From an uncultured Aliiroseovarius sp. (GTDB lineage Bacteria; Pseudomonadota; Alphaproteobacteria; Rhodobacterales; Rhodobacteraceae), in assembly GCF_947492455.1 (NCBI RefSeq), contig NZ_CANLNB010000002.1, positions 606,392 through 670,391 on the forward strand: DNA of 64,000 bases, read 5' to 3'. Made by a program: the position numbers and the translations under genes. Positions 28,883-38,307 of this stretch are shown piece by piece (positions within the stretch are counted from its first letter, which is position 1; the number at the start of each line of letters is the position of its first letter). A model generated the notes under the pieces. The model was given only the letters and a program-made list of their open reading frames with translations. It was not told where the DNA came from and searched no databases.

Positions 28883-30241
28883 TTAGCCTCGTACGCCAAT
28901 GCGCGAGCTTTGCATCCAAAAGCGCCACGACATGAAGGCGCCGGCGCAAACGAGGCCCAGCAGCAGCCCCCACCAGACACCCACAGCGCCAAAGCCCAGC
29001 GTGATGCCCAGCACATAGGACGACCCCATGCCGACCAGCCAATAGCTGAGGCTGGCGATGATCATGGGCACCCGTGTGTCCTGCACGCCGCGCAGAAGCC
29101 CCATGGCGATGGCCTGTGCGCCGTCTGCGAATTGAAACAGAGCGGCGACTACAAGAAGCGAGGTGCCAAGCACGACGATCTGATCGCGCAAGACTTCGTT
29201 CGGGTCGAGGAACAGCTGGATCAGCGGCGCCGGGAAGACCAAGAACAGGATGACCGTCAGCCCGCCGAAGAGGACCGAGGCCAGCGTTACGGCCAGGGCG
29301 CCCCGGCGTAGGCCCAGCTCGTCCCGGCGGCCCAAGGCGCGGCCCGCGCGCACCGTCGCCGTCATCGACAGGCCCAGATGCACCATGAAGAACAGCGCCG
29401 TGATCTGAAGCGCGATGCCGTGCGCGGCGAGCTCGAGCGTGCCGATCAGTCCCACAACGATGGTCGAGGCCGAAAACATCCCCACCTCGGCCAATGTGGT
29501 CATGCCGATGGGAATGCCCAGTCTCAGGAGTGCCACCAAGGCCTCCCAATCTGGTTTCCAAAGCCGTTGGAACAAGGCCTGTTCCGGGTTCAGGCGCGCG
29601 GCATAGATCCACAGAACGATCCCCGCTGCGATCTGGATCGTGACCGAAGCAATCGCCGCGCCACGTACGCCCAGTTCCGGCGCGCCCCAGTTGCCGAAGA
29701 TCAGTGCATAGTTGATGACCGCATTCATCACGGCCGCAATCACCGTCGCCCACAGGACAATGCGTGCGTGCTCCAGCGCGGACAGGTAGCTGCGCAAGGA
29801 CATCACGATCAAAGACGGGATCATGCCAAAGCCTGCGATCCGCAGATAGTCCTGCGCAATCAGGCTGAGCACTTCGTCCTGCCCCATGGCCTGCAGGATC
29901 GGCGCAGACATCCACATCAGGGGCAGCACGGCCAGTGCAAAGCCAACCGAAATCCACAGAGCCATGCGGGTCAGGCGCCGCACGCGGACCTCGTCGCCGG
30001 CCTCTTCCGCCTCGGCCACCATGGGCATCAGGGCAAAGCCCGGCCCTGCCCCCATAATCAGGAAAATGAAAAAGAATGTGCCTGCCAGCGTGACGGCGGC
30101 CAGTTCCTCGACCCCGTACCAGCCCAGCATGATCGTGTCGGTGATCTGCACCGAAAACTGCGCCAGCTGTGAGGCCACCAACGGGGTGCCCAGAACCAGA
30201 ACTGCACGCATGTGCTGAGGGAGAGTCATTACCTGTGTCAT
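28883..30241 (-). CDS. MATE family multidrug efflux transporter
   Basis: A 452-residue integral membrane protein with about twelve hydrophobic segments in two halves, typical of NorM-type MATE antiporters that export cationic drugs with Na or H. The N-terminal signature LVASQLAQFSVQITDTIMLGW and the motif LAAVTLAGTFFF are clear, and the second half repeats this in ELAAHGIALQITALFF. A longer same-strand reading frame (28830-30248) covers the same DNA in another phase but lacks protein-like composition. It is followed upstream by the transglycosylase gene on the same strand, 51 bases apart. Confidence 0.93.
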   Translation of the reverse strand: MTQVMTLPQHMRAVLVLGTPLVASQLAQFSVQITDTIMLGWYGVEELAAVTLAGTFFFIFLIMGAGPGFALMPMVAEAEEAGDEVRVRRLTRMALWISVGFALAVLPLMWMSAPILQAMGQDEVLSLIAQDYLRIAGFGMIPSLIVMSLRSYLSALEHARIVLWATVIAAVMNAVINYALIFGNWGAPELGVRGAAIASVTIQIAAGIVLWIYAARLNPEQALFQRLWKPDWEALVALLRLGIPIGMTTLAEVGMFSASTIVVGLIGTLELAAHGIALQITALFFMVHLGLSMTATVRAGRALGRRDELGLRRGALAVTLASVLFGGLTVILFLVFPAPLIQLFLDPNEVLRDQIVVLGTSLLVVAALFQFADGAQAIAMGLLRGVQDTRVPMIIASLSYWLVGMGSSYVLGITLGFGAVGVWWGLLLGLVCAGAFMSWRFWMQSSRIGVRG

Positions 30242-30292
30242 TCCCCACCTCTATTGTGGGTGGTGCGGCGGGGCAAGTACAGAGTGTTGGCG

Positions 30293-31438
30293 CTATCGCA
30301 GCATTGCAAGCAACGCATTCGATGGCGTGCCAGTCACCCGAAGCCCGCGCGACCTCTGGAAGGCCTCAATCGCGGCGAAGGTCTTTTTGCCCAAGACGCC
30401 ATCGGCCTCGCCCGTGTCAAAGCCTGCGCGGATCAGCCCGCGTTGCAGGGCCTTGCGATCCACTAGCGTCAACCCGTGTTCATCTGGTCCGAACGAGGCA
30501 CGCAGCGCGGGGCGTCCGACCAACCGGTCAGACAGATGCCCGACGCCAATGATGTATTTCTGCGCGTTGTTGTAGCGGGCCAGAACCGCGTAGTTTTGAT
30601 AGACTTCGAACACCGGGCCACTGTCACCTGCAGGCTTGACCACGCGCCCCCTGCCCGACGGCAAACGCCCGGTGATCTCTTCGCCCCATCGCTGCCCGCG
30701 CCTCCAGCCCGACCGGCTAAGATACGCGGCGGTCGAGGCCAGCGCGTCGGTGGGATCATCTGACCAGATATCCGCCTTGCCGTCGCCGCGGAAATCCACC
30801 GCATAGGCCAGATAGGACGAGGGGATGAACTGCGTATGCCCCATTGCGCCTGCCCAACTGCCCACCATGCGCGCAGGCGTGACGTCGCCGCGTGCAAGGA
30901 TCTTGATCGCGGCCGCCATCTGACCTTCGAAGAAGCGACCACGTCGCCCGTCAAACGCCAGTGTTGCCAGCGCGGACATCACCGGCACATCGCCGCGCCG
31001 TTCGCCATAGCGGCTTTCGACACCCCAGACGGCGACGATCACCTCTTTCTCGACGCCGTAACGGGCTTCAAGCCGGTTCAGCAGGCCTGCATGTCTGGAC
31101 AGCATCGCCCGCCCCTTTGCAATCCGCGCGTCCGAAGCTGCGATAGCCAGATAGTCCTCGAACGAGCGCACGAATTCGGTCTGATTGCGGTCGCGGTCCA
31201 CCACGCCGGGCAGATACCCCACATCGCGGAAGGCACGGTTGACTGCGGACGCAGGCAACCCGCGCGCGATCATCCGTTTCTTTGCACCCGGCACCCACGC
31301 GTCAAACCGCGCATTGCGCACTGTACGCATACCACCAGACGCACTAAGCGGAACGCTGCTTACTGCGCTTCCAGATTGGCAAGCCCCAAGAGAAACAACC
31401 GACAAACCGGCCAGAAGGAAACGTCTGGAATAGGGCAT
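30293..31438 (-). CDS. Lytic murein transglycosylase (MltB-type) lipoprotein
   Basis: Cleaves peptidoglycan glycan strands with formation of anhydromuramic ends. The 381-residue protein has a lipoprotein signal (SVVSLGACQ, Cys19), an SLT/MltB domain at about 40-300 with the catalytic Glu in WGVESRYGE, the GSWAGAMGHTQFIPSSYL and DPTDALASTAAYL blocks, and a C-terminal peptidoglycan-binding domain (about 318-380, LQRGLIRAGFDTGEADGVLG). An outer-membrane lipoprotein location is inferred. Confidence 0.93.
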   Translation of the reverse strand: MPYSRRFLLAGLSVVSLGACQSGSAVSSVPLSASGGMRTVRNARFDAWVPGAKKRMIARGLPASAVNRAFRDVGYLPGVVDRDRNQTEFVRSFEDYLAIAASDARIAKGRAMLSRHAGLLNRLEARYGVEKEVIVAVWGVESRYGERRGDVPVMSALATLAFDGRRGRFFEGQMAAAIKILARGDVTPARMVGSWAGAMGHTQFIPSSYLAYAVDFRGDGKADIWSDDPTDALASTAAYLSRSGWRRGQRWGEEITGRLPSGRGRVVKPAGDSGPVFEVYQNYAVLARYNNAQKYIIGVGHLSDRLVGRPALRASFGPDEHGLTLVDRKALQRGLIRAGFDTGEADGVLGKKTFAAIEAFQRSRGLRVTGTPSNALLAMLR

Positions 31439-31532
31439 AAAATCACCTGCGCTGCTTGTATAAAAAGCGCTCCGGGGTCCGTGCGCAAATCTGTTTTCTC
31501 CAGACTACCCCGCCTCAACAAAAGATTGAATG

Positions 31533-31556
31533 AAAAAGGGGCGCCGAAGCGCCCCC
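31533..31556 (-). terminator. Terminator of ppk2
   Basis: On the minus strand GGGGCGC-TTCG-GCGCCCC (31538-31555) is followed by TTTTT. It lies 24 bases after the ppk2 stop. A UUCG loop on a GC stem is a very stable terminator. Confidence 0.9.
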
Positions 31557-31579
31557 GTCGTTCTGTGTTGTCTGGCAGA

Positions 31580-32533
31580 TCAGCCGCGACGCTGATCCGG
31601 ATGCAGGCTTGCGCCCAGAATATGGTCCGCGTTGTGGATCACCTGGCTGGCATGACCCACGATCAGCGGATCCGGTGCACGGACCAAGTCATAGTCCTTG
31701 TCCGGATAGTCAATGGTCGACAGGAAGTGGCGCATGCACTCCAAGCGCGCACGCTTTTTGTCGTTCGACTTGATGATGGTCCACGGCGCATCGGCAGTGT
31801 CTGTATAGAAGAACATCGCCTCTTTAGCTTCCGTGTAGTCGTCCCATTTCGAGAGCGATGCCACATCAACAGGGCTCAGCTTCCAGCGCTTCAACGGGTC
31901 GTCCTTGCGGCTGTCAAAGCGGCGCTTCTGCTCTTCACGGGTGACCGAGAACCAGTATTTGTACAGGCGAATGCCCGAGCGCGTCAGCATGCGTTCGTAT
32001 TCGGGCGTCTGGCGCATGAACTCAAGATATTCGCTGGGGGAACAAAAGCCCATCACGCGTTCAACGCCTGCGCGGTTGTACCACGAGCGGTCATAGAAAA
32101 CCATTTCGCCCTCGGTCGGCAGCTGGCTGATATAGCGCTGATAGAACCACTGGCCGCGCTCTTCGTCGGTGGGCTTGTTCAGTGCAACAACGCGGGCTTC
32201 GCGCGGGTTGAGATGTTCCATAAAGCGTTTGATCGTGCCGCCCTTGCCGGCCGCGTCACGACCTTCGAACAGAAGCACGAATTTCTGACCCGTTTCACCA
32301 ACCCAGCGCTGCACTTTCAAAAGCTCGGCCTGCAGGCGTGCTTTCTCGGCTTCGTATTCCTTACGACCCAGCTTTGTGTCATAGGGGTATTTGCCGTTTT
32401 CAAAGGTCTCGCGGATCTGATCTGCGCTTACCTTAGGGAACGGTTTGGGCTCGGTCTTGGGCGCCTCTGCAGGCTTCGAGGCCGCCTTTGCAGCAGTTTT
32501 CGGCGCACTATTACGGGTCTGGGTCGCAGTCAT
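31580..32533 (-). CDS. ppk2: Polyphosphate kinase 2
   Basis: PPK2 transfers phosphate between polyphosphate and nucleotides. The start at 32533 is chosen because GGAGAG then has a normal spacing; the ATG two codons earlier lies too close to it. The 317-residue protein has an Ala/Lys/Pro-rich N-terminal tail (about 1-40), Walker A FEGRDAAGKGGTIKRF, the lid region PTDEERGQWFYQRY, and Walker B-containing VFYDRSWYNRAGVERVMGF. This is a one-domain class I PPK2, preferring nucleoside diphosphates in known members. Confidence 0.94.
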   Translation of the reverse strand: MTATQTRNSAPKTAAKAASKPAEAPKTEPKPFPKVSADQIRETFENGKYPYDTKLGRKEYEAEKARLQAELLKVQRWVGETGQKFVLLFEGRDAAGKGGTIKRFMEHLNPREARVVALNKPTDEERGQWFYQRYISQLPTEGEMVFYDRSWYNRAGVERVMGFCSPSEYLEFMRQTPEYERMLTRSGIRLYKYWFSVTREEQKRRFDSRKDDPLKRWKLSPVDVASLSKWDDYTEAKEAMFFYTDTADAPWTIIKSNDKKRARLECMRHFLSTIDYPDKDYDLVRAPDPLIVGHASQVIHNADHILGASLHPDQRRG

Positions 32534-32645
32534 TCGCATCTCTCCTTGATTGTCCGATTTGCCTCTAACAAACCCGCCCAGATCGCGCCTTGATCAGCAT
32601 CAAGAAAATTGAAGATGTTGAAGCATTTCCCTCGAAAATTGTCGA

Positions 32646-32671
32646 AAATGGGCCCACCAATTGGCGGGCCC
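32646..32671 (-). terminator. Terminator of the beta-helix protein gene
   Basis: An 11-bp uninterrupted inverted repeat (32650-32660 with 32661-32671, one G-T pair) is followed on the minus strand by ATTTTC. It lies 13 bases after the gene's stop. Confidence 0.75.
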
Positions 32672-32684
32672 TTTCTGAAGCATA

Positions 32685-34976
32685 TTAAACAGGCTTGTCC
32701 GTACGCAGGGTCACATGAGCTGTGCCACGCACTGGCTTGGACCATTTCAACTGCGCCAGTTTCGCACCGGCTCCTTGGTTCACCAGAACATGCGGATTGT
32801 CCCAGACTTGATTGTTGGAACTGTCGCGCAGATCGCCTTCGATCACCACGGAACTGACCGTCCGCGCATTACCGCCAAACGGGAAGTAAGCCGAGCCATC
32901 CAAGTTCCATGTGCTGGCTTCGGTATTTTGGTTGAACTCAAGCGTCACGGGCGAGATCGTCCGCTGATCGACGCCGACGAAGGCATTATCCTTGAAGGTC
33001 ACGTCGCGCATGCTCCACCCGTTCAGCGTCCCATGCGTGGTCGACACGCCTTCGACCCGGTCAATACGTCCGTTCAACGACCGGAAGGTGTTGTTAGTGA
33101 CATGCAGGCCCGACAGGTAGTGGCCAGTCCCAAACGGCTTAATCATGATCCAGGTAAACCACGACGCAACATCATTCGCGGTAAAGATGTTGTCGGTGAT
33201 GGTCATCCCCCCGAACGCATATTCGCTGCTGAAATCAGGCTCCGAGTCGTGCTCGTTGTTCCACTCGATCATGCAGTTGTCGATATAGTTGCCGGTCAGC
33301 ACGGTCTTGTTGTTCTCCAGCGTAAACACAAGCCCCGCCACACGCGGACCATCCGTGACTTCATCGCCCTGATACATATGGTTGCCCTGAATGACATGGC
33401 CCGAGCCATACATCACCATCGACGTCCCCATGCGCTGGAACTGCGTATCGCGGATCTTCGAGTCGTTGGCATTCACATTCAGCGCCACCGACACACGGTC
33501 TGTCGCGGCCATGCTTTGTTCGGCCGAGATGAACTGGCAGCGGTCTACCTGCAGCCCCTGACATGCCCGTCCGATCGAGCTGATCCCGTGGTTCTTCGGC
33601 TTGATGAAGTGGCAGTCCTGGAATACCATATTCTCGCCGTTCTTCGCCAGCATCACCGCCGAGGCTTGCGAGTTACACTGGAACTCGATCTCGATCATGT
33701 TCAGGCGGCGCAGCTCGGCAAATCCACCGAAATCCAGCACGTATTTGTGACGGGTAAACGTATAGGTCTGGTTGGGGTCCGCCCCCCAAAGCGGGCGGCT
33801 CAGTTCAAGTTCAGAGGCGCTGACATTGACGGATTTCACATAGACCTCGCGCCCGACACCATTGCCGGTCACGATTGAACCGGGTTGGATCGCCGAGATC
33901 CCCGGAACGTTGGTCAGCTTCATCGGATTGGCCGGACTATACTGCGCAGCCGAGGTCGTCACCTCGTCATCCCAAGCCGATCCCCCGATGACGTAGAACT
34001 GGCCATTGCGGATCGCGCGCCGGATCAGGAACGTGTCCGACGTCGCATAGGCCGCCTGCATGTCGATCGGCTCGGTCACATCGATGCGGCGTCCGCCCAA
34101 GTCCAGAACCTTGTGGTCGGCATAGTGCAGCAGCGCCTGAAACGCCTTGCGGAAGCCCAGAAGCTCGCTGCCGAACGCGTCGATATAGTTGGGCAGGTCG
34201 AAACTGCGCGTCATGGACAGATACACATTGTCCGGCATCGTCATCGTGCCTTCAAAGCGAATGTCCGTGTGCAGAGTCAGATTCCCACCGATATAAAAGA
34301 CCCCTTCAGGAACCAGCAGGGTACGCCCACCGGCAGCTGCATCAGCCGCCTGAAACGCCGCACGGTCATCGGTGACGCCGTCCCCAACGGCCCCAAAATC
34401 GCGCACATCGACCCAATCCATCATGTCGCGCAGATAGGCGCCGGTCACGTCCTCGACGATGATGTCGTCAATGCGCACTGCCGCACCATTCGACCCGGTC
34501 AAATCCAGACCCACATGGGCATAGGCGACGTCTTCGCCCCAGACCATATCGACGCTCGACCGGCTGCCCGACCCGATGATGGCCGAGACCTCGACCACCT
34601 CACCATATGACGTCAAAGCCACCTCGGGCCCGGTTTCGACATAGCCGGTGGCGTGGCCACCGCCCGTCAGGCTGGGACGCGTCGCAATGCGTACCGATGG
34701 CAGCGGGCCCGAGATCGCCTTGACCCGTGCACGCACCCGCAGATAACAGCCCTGCTCGAACGGGGTCTGGCCCATATAGCGCAGCGTCTGCGTATTCTGG
34801 TCCTTGAACAGCTCCAGACAGCTATCGAAATCCTGATCCGCCGGAACAATCGCCGCATTGCCTGCCCCGTCATAGGTCAGACTGCCGGGGGTGCCGTCCT
34901 CGCTTGACCAAACATCTAGCCCATCCTCAAATTCAGGCGGCATGAACACCACCCCTTCGGTAATCGCCTTGTTCAT
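32685..34976 (-). CDS. Right-handed parallel beta-helix protein, pectate-lyase-3 / tailspike type
   Basis: A 763-residue protein. The start at 34976 follows AAAGGGA. Residues about 1-195 form a beta-rich N-terminal region that may be a carbohydrate-binding or head-binding module. Near residue 197 the sequence VDVRDFGAVGDGVTDDRAAF marks a Pectate_lyase_3 domain, the fold of phage tailspikes and polysaccharide lyases. The rest is beta-helix repeat with recurring N-containing turns (TDNIFTAN, VTNNTFRS, FKDNAFVG). No signal peptide is visible, so secretion would need another route. It could be a polysaccharide-degrading enzyme or a surface spike; no catalytic site was identified. It is a single-gene unit. 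Confidence 0.75.
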   Translation of the reverse strand: MNKAITEGVVFMPPEFEDGLDVWSSEDGTPGSLTYDGAGNAAIVPADQDFDSCLELFKDQNTQTLRYMGQTPFEQGCYLRVRARVKAISGPLPSVRIATRPSLTGGGHATGYVETGPEVALTSYGEVVEVSAIIGSGSRSSVDMVWGEDVAYAHVGLDLTGSNGAAVRIDDIIVEDVTGAYLRDMMDWVDVRDFGAVGDGVTDDRAAFQAADAAAGGRTLLVPEGVFYIGGNLTLHTDIRFEGTMTMPDNVYLSMTRSFDLPNYIDAFGSELLGFRKAFQALLHYADHKVLDLGGRRIDVTEPIDMQAAYATSDTFLIRRAIRNGQFYVIGGSAWDDEVTTSAAQYSPANPMKLTNVPGISAIQPGSIVTGNGVGREVYVKSVNVSASELELSRPLWGADPNQTYTFTRHKYVLDFGGFAELRRLNMIEIEFQCNSQASAVMLAKNGENMVFQDCHFIKPKNHGISSIGRACQGLQVDRCQFISAEQSMAATDRVSVALNVNANDSKIRDTQFQRMGTSMVMYGSGHVIQGNHMYQGDEVTDGPRVAGLVFTLENNKTVLTGNYIDNCMIEWNNEHDSEPDFSSEYAFGGMTITDNIFTANDVASWFTWIMIKPFGTGHYLSGLHVTNNTFRSLNGRIDRVEGVSTTHGTLNGWSMRDVTFKDNAFVGVDQRTISPVTLEFNQNTEASTWNLDGSAYFPFGGNARTVSSVVIEGDLRDSSNNQVWDNPHVLVNQGAGAKLAQLKWSKPVRGTAHVTLRTDKPV

Positions 34977-35120
34977 CAGGTTCCCTTTCCGGTCGATATC
35001 CACGCAAGGCCCCGCGCAGACGCGTTGGGGCGCGCAGGACGGGGCGAGAAACGTCAAAAGGGGTAAGCGTCAGGTGTTAACGGGCGTTAAGACAGGCGAG
35101 CGTTGCGCGGGGAGCGGAAC

Positions 35121-35151
35121 GAAAAACGGCGCCCGATCACTCGGACGCCGT
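35121..35151 (-). terminator. Terminator of lysS
   Basis: ACGGCGCCCGA pairs with TCGGACGCCGT (35126-35136 with 35141-35151, one G-T pair); the flanking A-run 35122-35126 is a T-run on the minus strand. It lies 26 bases after lysS. Confidence 0.85.
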
Positions 35152-35176
35152 CTTGTATTTCAATGCCTTGCTGGCC

Positions 35177-36823
35177 TTACTTCACCAGCTCTCCGGCCAA
35201 CGCTTTGTCGATCAGGGCAGCCGTTTCCTCGGCACCGTAAAGGGCTGCAAACCCACCGAAGCGCGGACCTTGGCTGGCGCCCAGCAGCACTTCATACAGC
35301 GCCTTGAACCAATCACGCAGGTTCTCGAACCCGTGCAGCTTGCCCAGCGCGAAGACCACCGATTGCAGGAACTCATCCGAGTGGAAATCGACCGCAGGCA
35401 GCGGGTCGTCGTTGCCCATCATCTCGTTCTTGCGGGCAATCGCATCCAGCGCCACGTCGCCATCGCGCAGTGCTTTCGCCAGTTCTTCCAGCGCGCCACG
35501 CTCTTGATCGGTGGGCAGGCGGAAGACCTTCGCAGGCTCTACGAAGTCTTCATAGTACTTGACGGCATAGCCTGCCGCCGCATCCAGATCCGGGTGCGTC
35601 TCGGGCGTCGCGTCCGGCGCATAGCGCTGAATGAAGCCCCACAGCTGCGCCTTGTCATGGGCCGAGGCCACAGACGCCAGATTGAGCAGCATCGAGAACG
35701 GAACGACCATGTTCGACACAGGCACGTCGCCGCCGTGGATGTGCCACACCGGGTTGTTCAACTGCTGCTTCAGGTCCTGCTTGTGGTAGGCATTCAGCTG
35801 TTGATGATATTCGTCCATCGCCTTGGGGATCACATCAAAATGCATCCGCTTCGCGGTCTTGGGCTTCAGGAACATGAAATAGGCCAAGCTCTCGGTCGAG
35901 GCATAGGTCAGCCATTCGTCGATCGACACGCCATTGCCCGAGGTTTTCGAGATCTTCTGACCGTTCTCATCCAAGAACAGCTCATAGGTAAAGTGCTCGG
36001 GCGCACGCCAGCCCAGAATGCGGCAGATCTTGTCATAGATCGGCGTGTTGGTGGAGTGGTCCTTGCCGTACATCTCGAAGTCAACTTCCAGCGCGGCCCA
36101 GCGCGCGCCAAAGTCTGGCTTCCACTGCAGCTTCACGTTGCCGCCGGTGACGGGCAACGTCCACTCTTTGCCATCCTCGTCATCGAAGGTGATGGTGTGA
36201 TTTTCGGCGTTCACCTCTTTCATCGGGACGTAAAGGACACGACCGGTTTCAGGGTGAATGGGCAGGAAGATCGAATAGGTCTGGCGACGCTCTTCACGCA
36301 GGCTTTTCAGCATCACCTCCATGATGTCGTCATATTTCTCGACCGCGCGCTTCAGCACCTCGTCGAACTGGCCCGAGCCATAGAATTCGGTGGCCGAGTA
36401 GAACTCGTACTCAAACCCGAACGTGTCCAGGAACCGACGCAGCATGGCGTTGTTGTGGTGGCCAAAGCTTTCATGCGTCCCAAACGGATCCGGCACACTG
36501 GTCAGCGGCTTTTGCAGGTGGTCATGCAGGCTTTCCGAATTCGGGACGTTGCCCGGCACTTTTCGCATGCCGTCCAGATCGTCCGAGAAGCAGACCAACT
36601 TGGTCGGAATGTCGGAAATCACCTCGAAAGCGCGCTGGATCATTGTGGTGCGCGCGACCTCGCCGAAGGTGCCGATATGGGGCAGACCCGACGGACCATA
36701 GCCCGTTTCAAACAGCACGTATCCCTTATCCGGCGCGCCCTTCTGGTAACGTTTGAGCACCCGGCGCGCCTCTTCAAAGGGCCAGGCTTTCGAACTCATC
36801 GCGGCGTCACGCATTTCGGACAT
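35177..36823 (-). CDS. lysS: Lysyl-tRNA synthetase, class I
   Basis: Charges tRNA-Lys. This is the class I enzyme found in archaea and many alphaproteobacteria, not the usual bacterial class II enzyme. The 548-residue protein (start at 36823 after AAAGGA) has the HIGH-like motif [14 protein letters not shown] at about residues 41-54 and the KMSKS-like [13 protein letters not shown] near 280-292. The C-terminal half is the helical anticodon-binding cage. It is monocistronic with its own terminator. Confidence 0.95.
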   Translation of the reverse strand: MSEMRDAAMSSKAWPFEEARRVLKRYQKGAPDKGYVLFETGYGPSGLPHIGTFGEVARTTMIQRAFEVISDIPTKLVCFSDDLDGMRKVPGNVPNSESLHDHLQKPLTSVPDPFGTHESFGHHNNAMLRRFLDTFGFEYEFYSATEFYGSGQFDEVLKRAVEKYDDIMEVMLKSLREERRQTYSIFLPIHPETGRVLYVPMKEVNAENHTITFDDEDGKEWTLPVTGGNVKLQWKPDFGARWAALEVDFEMYGKDHSTNTPIYDKICRILGWRAPEHFTYELFLDENGQKISKTSGNGVSIDEWLTYASTESLAYFMFLKPKTAKRMHFDVIPKAMDEYHQQLNAYHKQDLKQQLNNPVWHIHGGDVPVSNMVVPFSMLLNLASVASAHDKAQLWGFIQRYAPDATPETHPDLDAAAGYAVKYYEDFVEPAKVFRLPTDQERGALEELAKALRDGDVALDAIARKNEMMGNDDPLPAVDFHSDEFLQSVVFALGKLHGFENLRDWFKALYEVLLGASQGPRFGGFAALYGAEETAALIDKALAGELVK

Positions 36824-36924
36824 GTGCTTTCCTTTCATCTCGCGCATCTTGCGCGTTGTGCACTCCCTATTGCGAAGGGCACGCGGGGTCAATATTCTGC
36901 ACCGCAACAGAGGAGCAAATCCAA

Positions 36925-37347
36925 GTGCAAGATATTCCCCATTCCCTGACCCCTCAGGACAGTCTGATTGCCGTGATGATGGCCGTTTCTGCATCGGACG
37001 AAGAAATTACGTCAGCCGAGCTTTTGACCATCGAACGGATCGTCAATCACCTTCCGGTCTTCGCGACCTATGATCCCGACCGGTTCAAAACCGTCTCGCA
37101 AACTGTGTTCGACCTGTTCGCGGTCGAGGATGGTCTGGACGCGCTATTTGGCCTCGTGCGGGACAACCTGCCGGAAAACCTGTGGGAAACCGCCTATGCG
37201 CTGGCCTGCGACGTGGCTGCTGCCGATGGTGTGCTGCAAGGCCCAGAACTTCGTATTCTGGAGGAGATCCGGTACGAACTGAGCATCGACCGCTTACACG
37301 CCGCCGCCATCGAACGCGGCGCCCGCGCCCGTCACATGACGCTGTAA
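36925..37347 (+). CDS. TerB-like tellurite resistance family protein
   Basis: A 140-residue helical protein. GTG at 36925 is the probable start, with GAGGAG nine bases upstream. The TerB fold is indicated by [32 protein letters not shown] sequence (two pieces of an acidic helix bundle) and [19 protein letters not shown], each with the acidic metal-binding style D-G-x-x-x-x-x-E. Such proteins are widespread and linked to metal stress; a specific function is not established. A strong terminator follows. Confidence 0.83.
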   Translation: MQDIPHSLTPQDSLIAVMMAVSASDEEITSAELLTIERIVNHLPVFATYDPDRFKTVSQTVFDLFAVEDGLDALFGLVRDNLPENLWETAYALACDVAAADGVLQGPELRILEEIRYELSIDRLHAAAIERGARARHMTL

Positions 37348-37372
37348 GCTAACTAGGTTTTTGACCAACACG

Positions 37373-37397
37373 AAAGGGGCCCCTTGGCCCCTTTTTT
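37373..37397 (+). terminator. Terminator after the TerB-like gene
   Basis: AAAGGGGCC-CCTT-GGCCCCTTT (37373-37394) followed by T residues; 9-bp perfect stem. Confidence 0.9.
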
Positions 37398-37560
37398 GTT
37401 TTCCCCACCGTGTCCGAAAGGACACCACACGCCCGTGATCATGCCGAACCTTGAAGCTGCCACCCTGCCGCCCCATATTCGGGCTCAGCTACACACGCAG
37501 TCCCTTGAGCGCGCGCCGATACCGCGGCCACATTCAAGGTTCTACTTTCTAGGACACCCC

Positions 37561-38262
37561 ATGTTGCAAGACTTCAAGATTACCGAGCGTTGGCCCGCCA
37601 CCCGGCCCGACGCCATCCAGCTTTACTCGCTGCCCACCCCCAACGGCATCAAGGCTTCGACCATGCTGGAAGAGACCGGCCTGCCCTACGAAGCGCACCG
37701 CATCTCGATCATGGATGGCGACCAGTTCACTCCAGAATACTTGTCGCTCAACCCAAACAACAAGATCCCCGCGATCATTGATCCCAACGGACCGGACGGC
37801 AAACCCCTACCACTGTGGGAGACCGGCGCGATCCTGATCTATCTTGCTGAAAAATCAGGAAAGTTCTTACCCTCTGATCCGGTAAAACGCGCTGAGGCCA
37901 TCCAGTGGCTGATGTGGCAGATGGGCGGCTTTGGCCCCATGTTGGGCCAGTTCGGCTTCTTCTATGCCGCCGGTGGGAAAGATTTCGAAGACAAGCGCCC
38001 GCTGGAACGCTACCGCGCGGAAGCAAAGCGACTTCTAAGCGTTCTGGACAAGCGTCTGGACGGGCGCGATGTCGTGGCCGGAGACGAGTATTCGATCGCG
38101 GACATCGCCATCTGGCCTTGGGTTCGCGTGCTGTTGACCGGCTATAACGCGGGCGACGCGCTGGAGCTTGATAGCTACGCAAACGTACAGCGTTGGTACG
38201 CCATGAGCGCCGACCGCCCGGCCTCGAAAATCGCGGTGAATATGCCGCCGAAGCCCGAATAA
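37561..38262 (+). CDS. Glutathione S-transferase family protein (YfcG/YghU-like)
   Basis: A 233-residue GST. The N-terminal thioredoxin-like domain has IQLYSLPTPNGIKASTMLEE, where Thr/Asn take the place of the usual Ser/Tyr as in the Nu class, then NPNNKIPAIIDPNG with the cis-Pro, and ETGAILIYLAEKSGKF, the glutathione-binding E-T/S motif. The C-terminal helical domain follows, with YSIADIAIWPWVR. YfcG-like members act as disulphide-bond reductases. No partner gene adjoins it. Confidence 0.9.
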   Translation: MLQDFKITERWPATRPDAIQLYSLPTPNGIKASTMLEETGLPYEAHRISIMDGDQFTPEYLSLNPNNKIPAIIDPNGPDGKPLPLWETGAILIYLAEKSGKFLPSDPVKRAEAIQWLMWQMGGFGPMLGQFGFFYAAGGKDFEDKRPLERYRAEAKRLLSVLDKRLDGRDVVAGDEYSIADIAIWPWVRVLLTGYNAGDALELDSYANVQRWYAMSADRPASKIAVNMPPKPE

Positions 38263-38281
38263 GGCTGCTGCTAGCAAACAC

Positions 38282-38307
38282 AAAAGGGGCCACACGGCCC
38301 CTTTTTT
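38282..38307. terminator. Bidirectional terminator, GST / PBP4 genes
   Basis: AAAAGGGGCC-ACAC-GGCCCCTTTT (38282-38305) with A-run on the left and T-run on the right. The PBP4 stop codon at 38306-38308 touches its right edge. Confidence 0.88.

Noticed and set aside
28830..30248. 472-residue open frame on the minus strand, longer than the MATE frame it overlaps
   Set aside because: It is an out-of-phase shadow of the MATE gene, rich in Gly, Arg and His with no membrane segments or domain; the MATE frame has the transporter signature and topology.
30836..32593. 585-residue open frame on the plus strand across the transglycosylase and ppk2 genes
   Set aside because: It spans two well-supported minus-strand genes and the terminator between them; composition is that of an antisense frame in GC-rich DNA.
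35153..36949. 598-residue open frame on the plus strand across lysS
   Set aside because: Antisense shadow of lysS with low-complexity Arg/His/Val composition and no family features.
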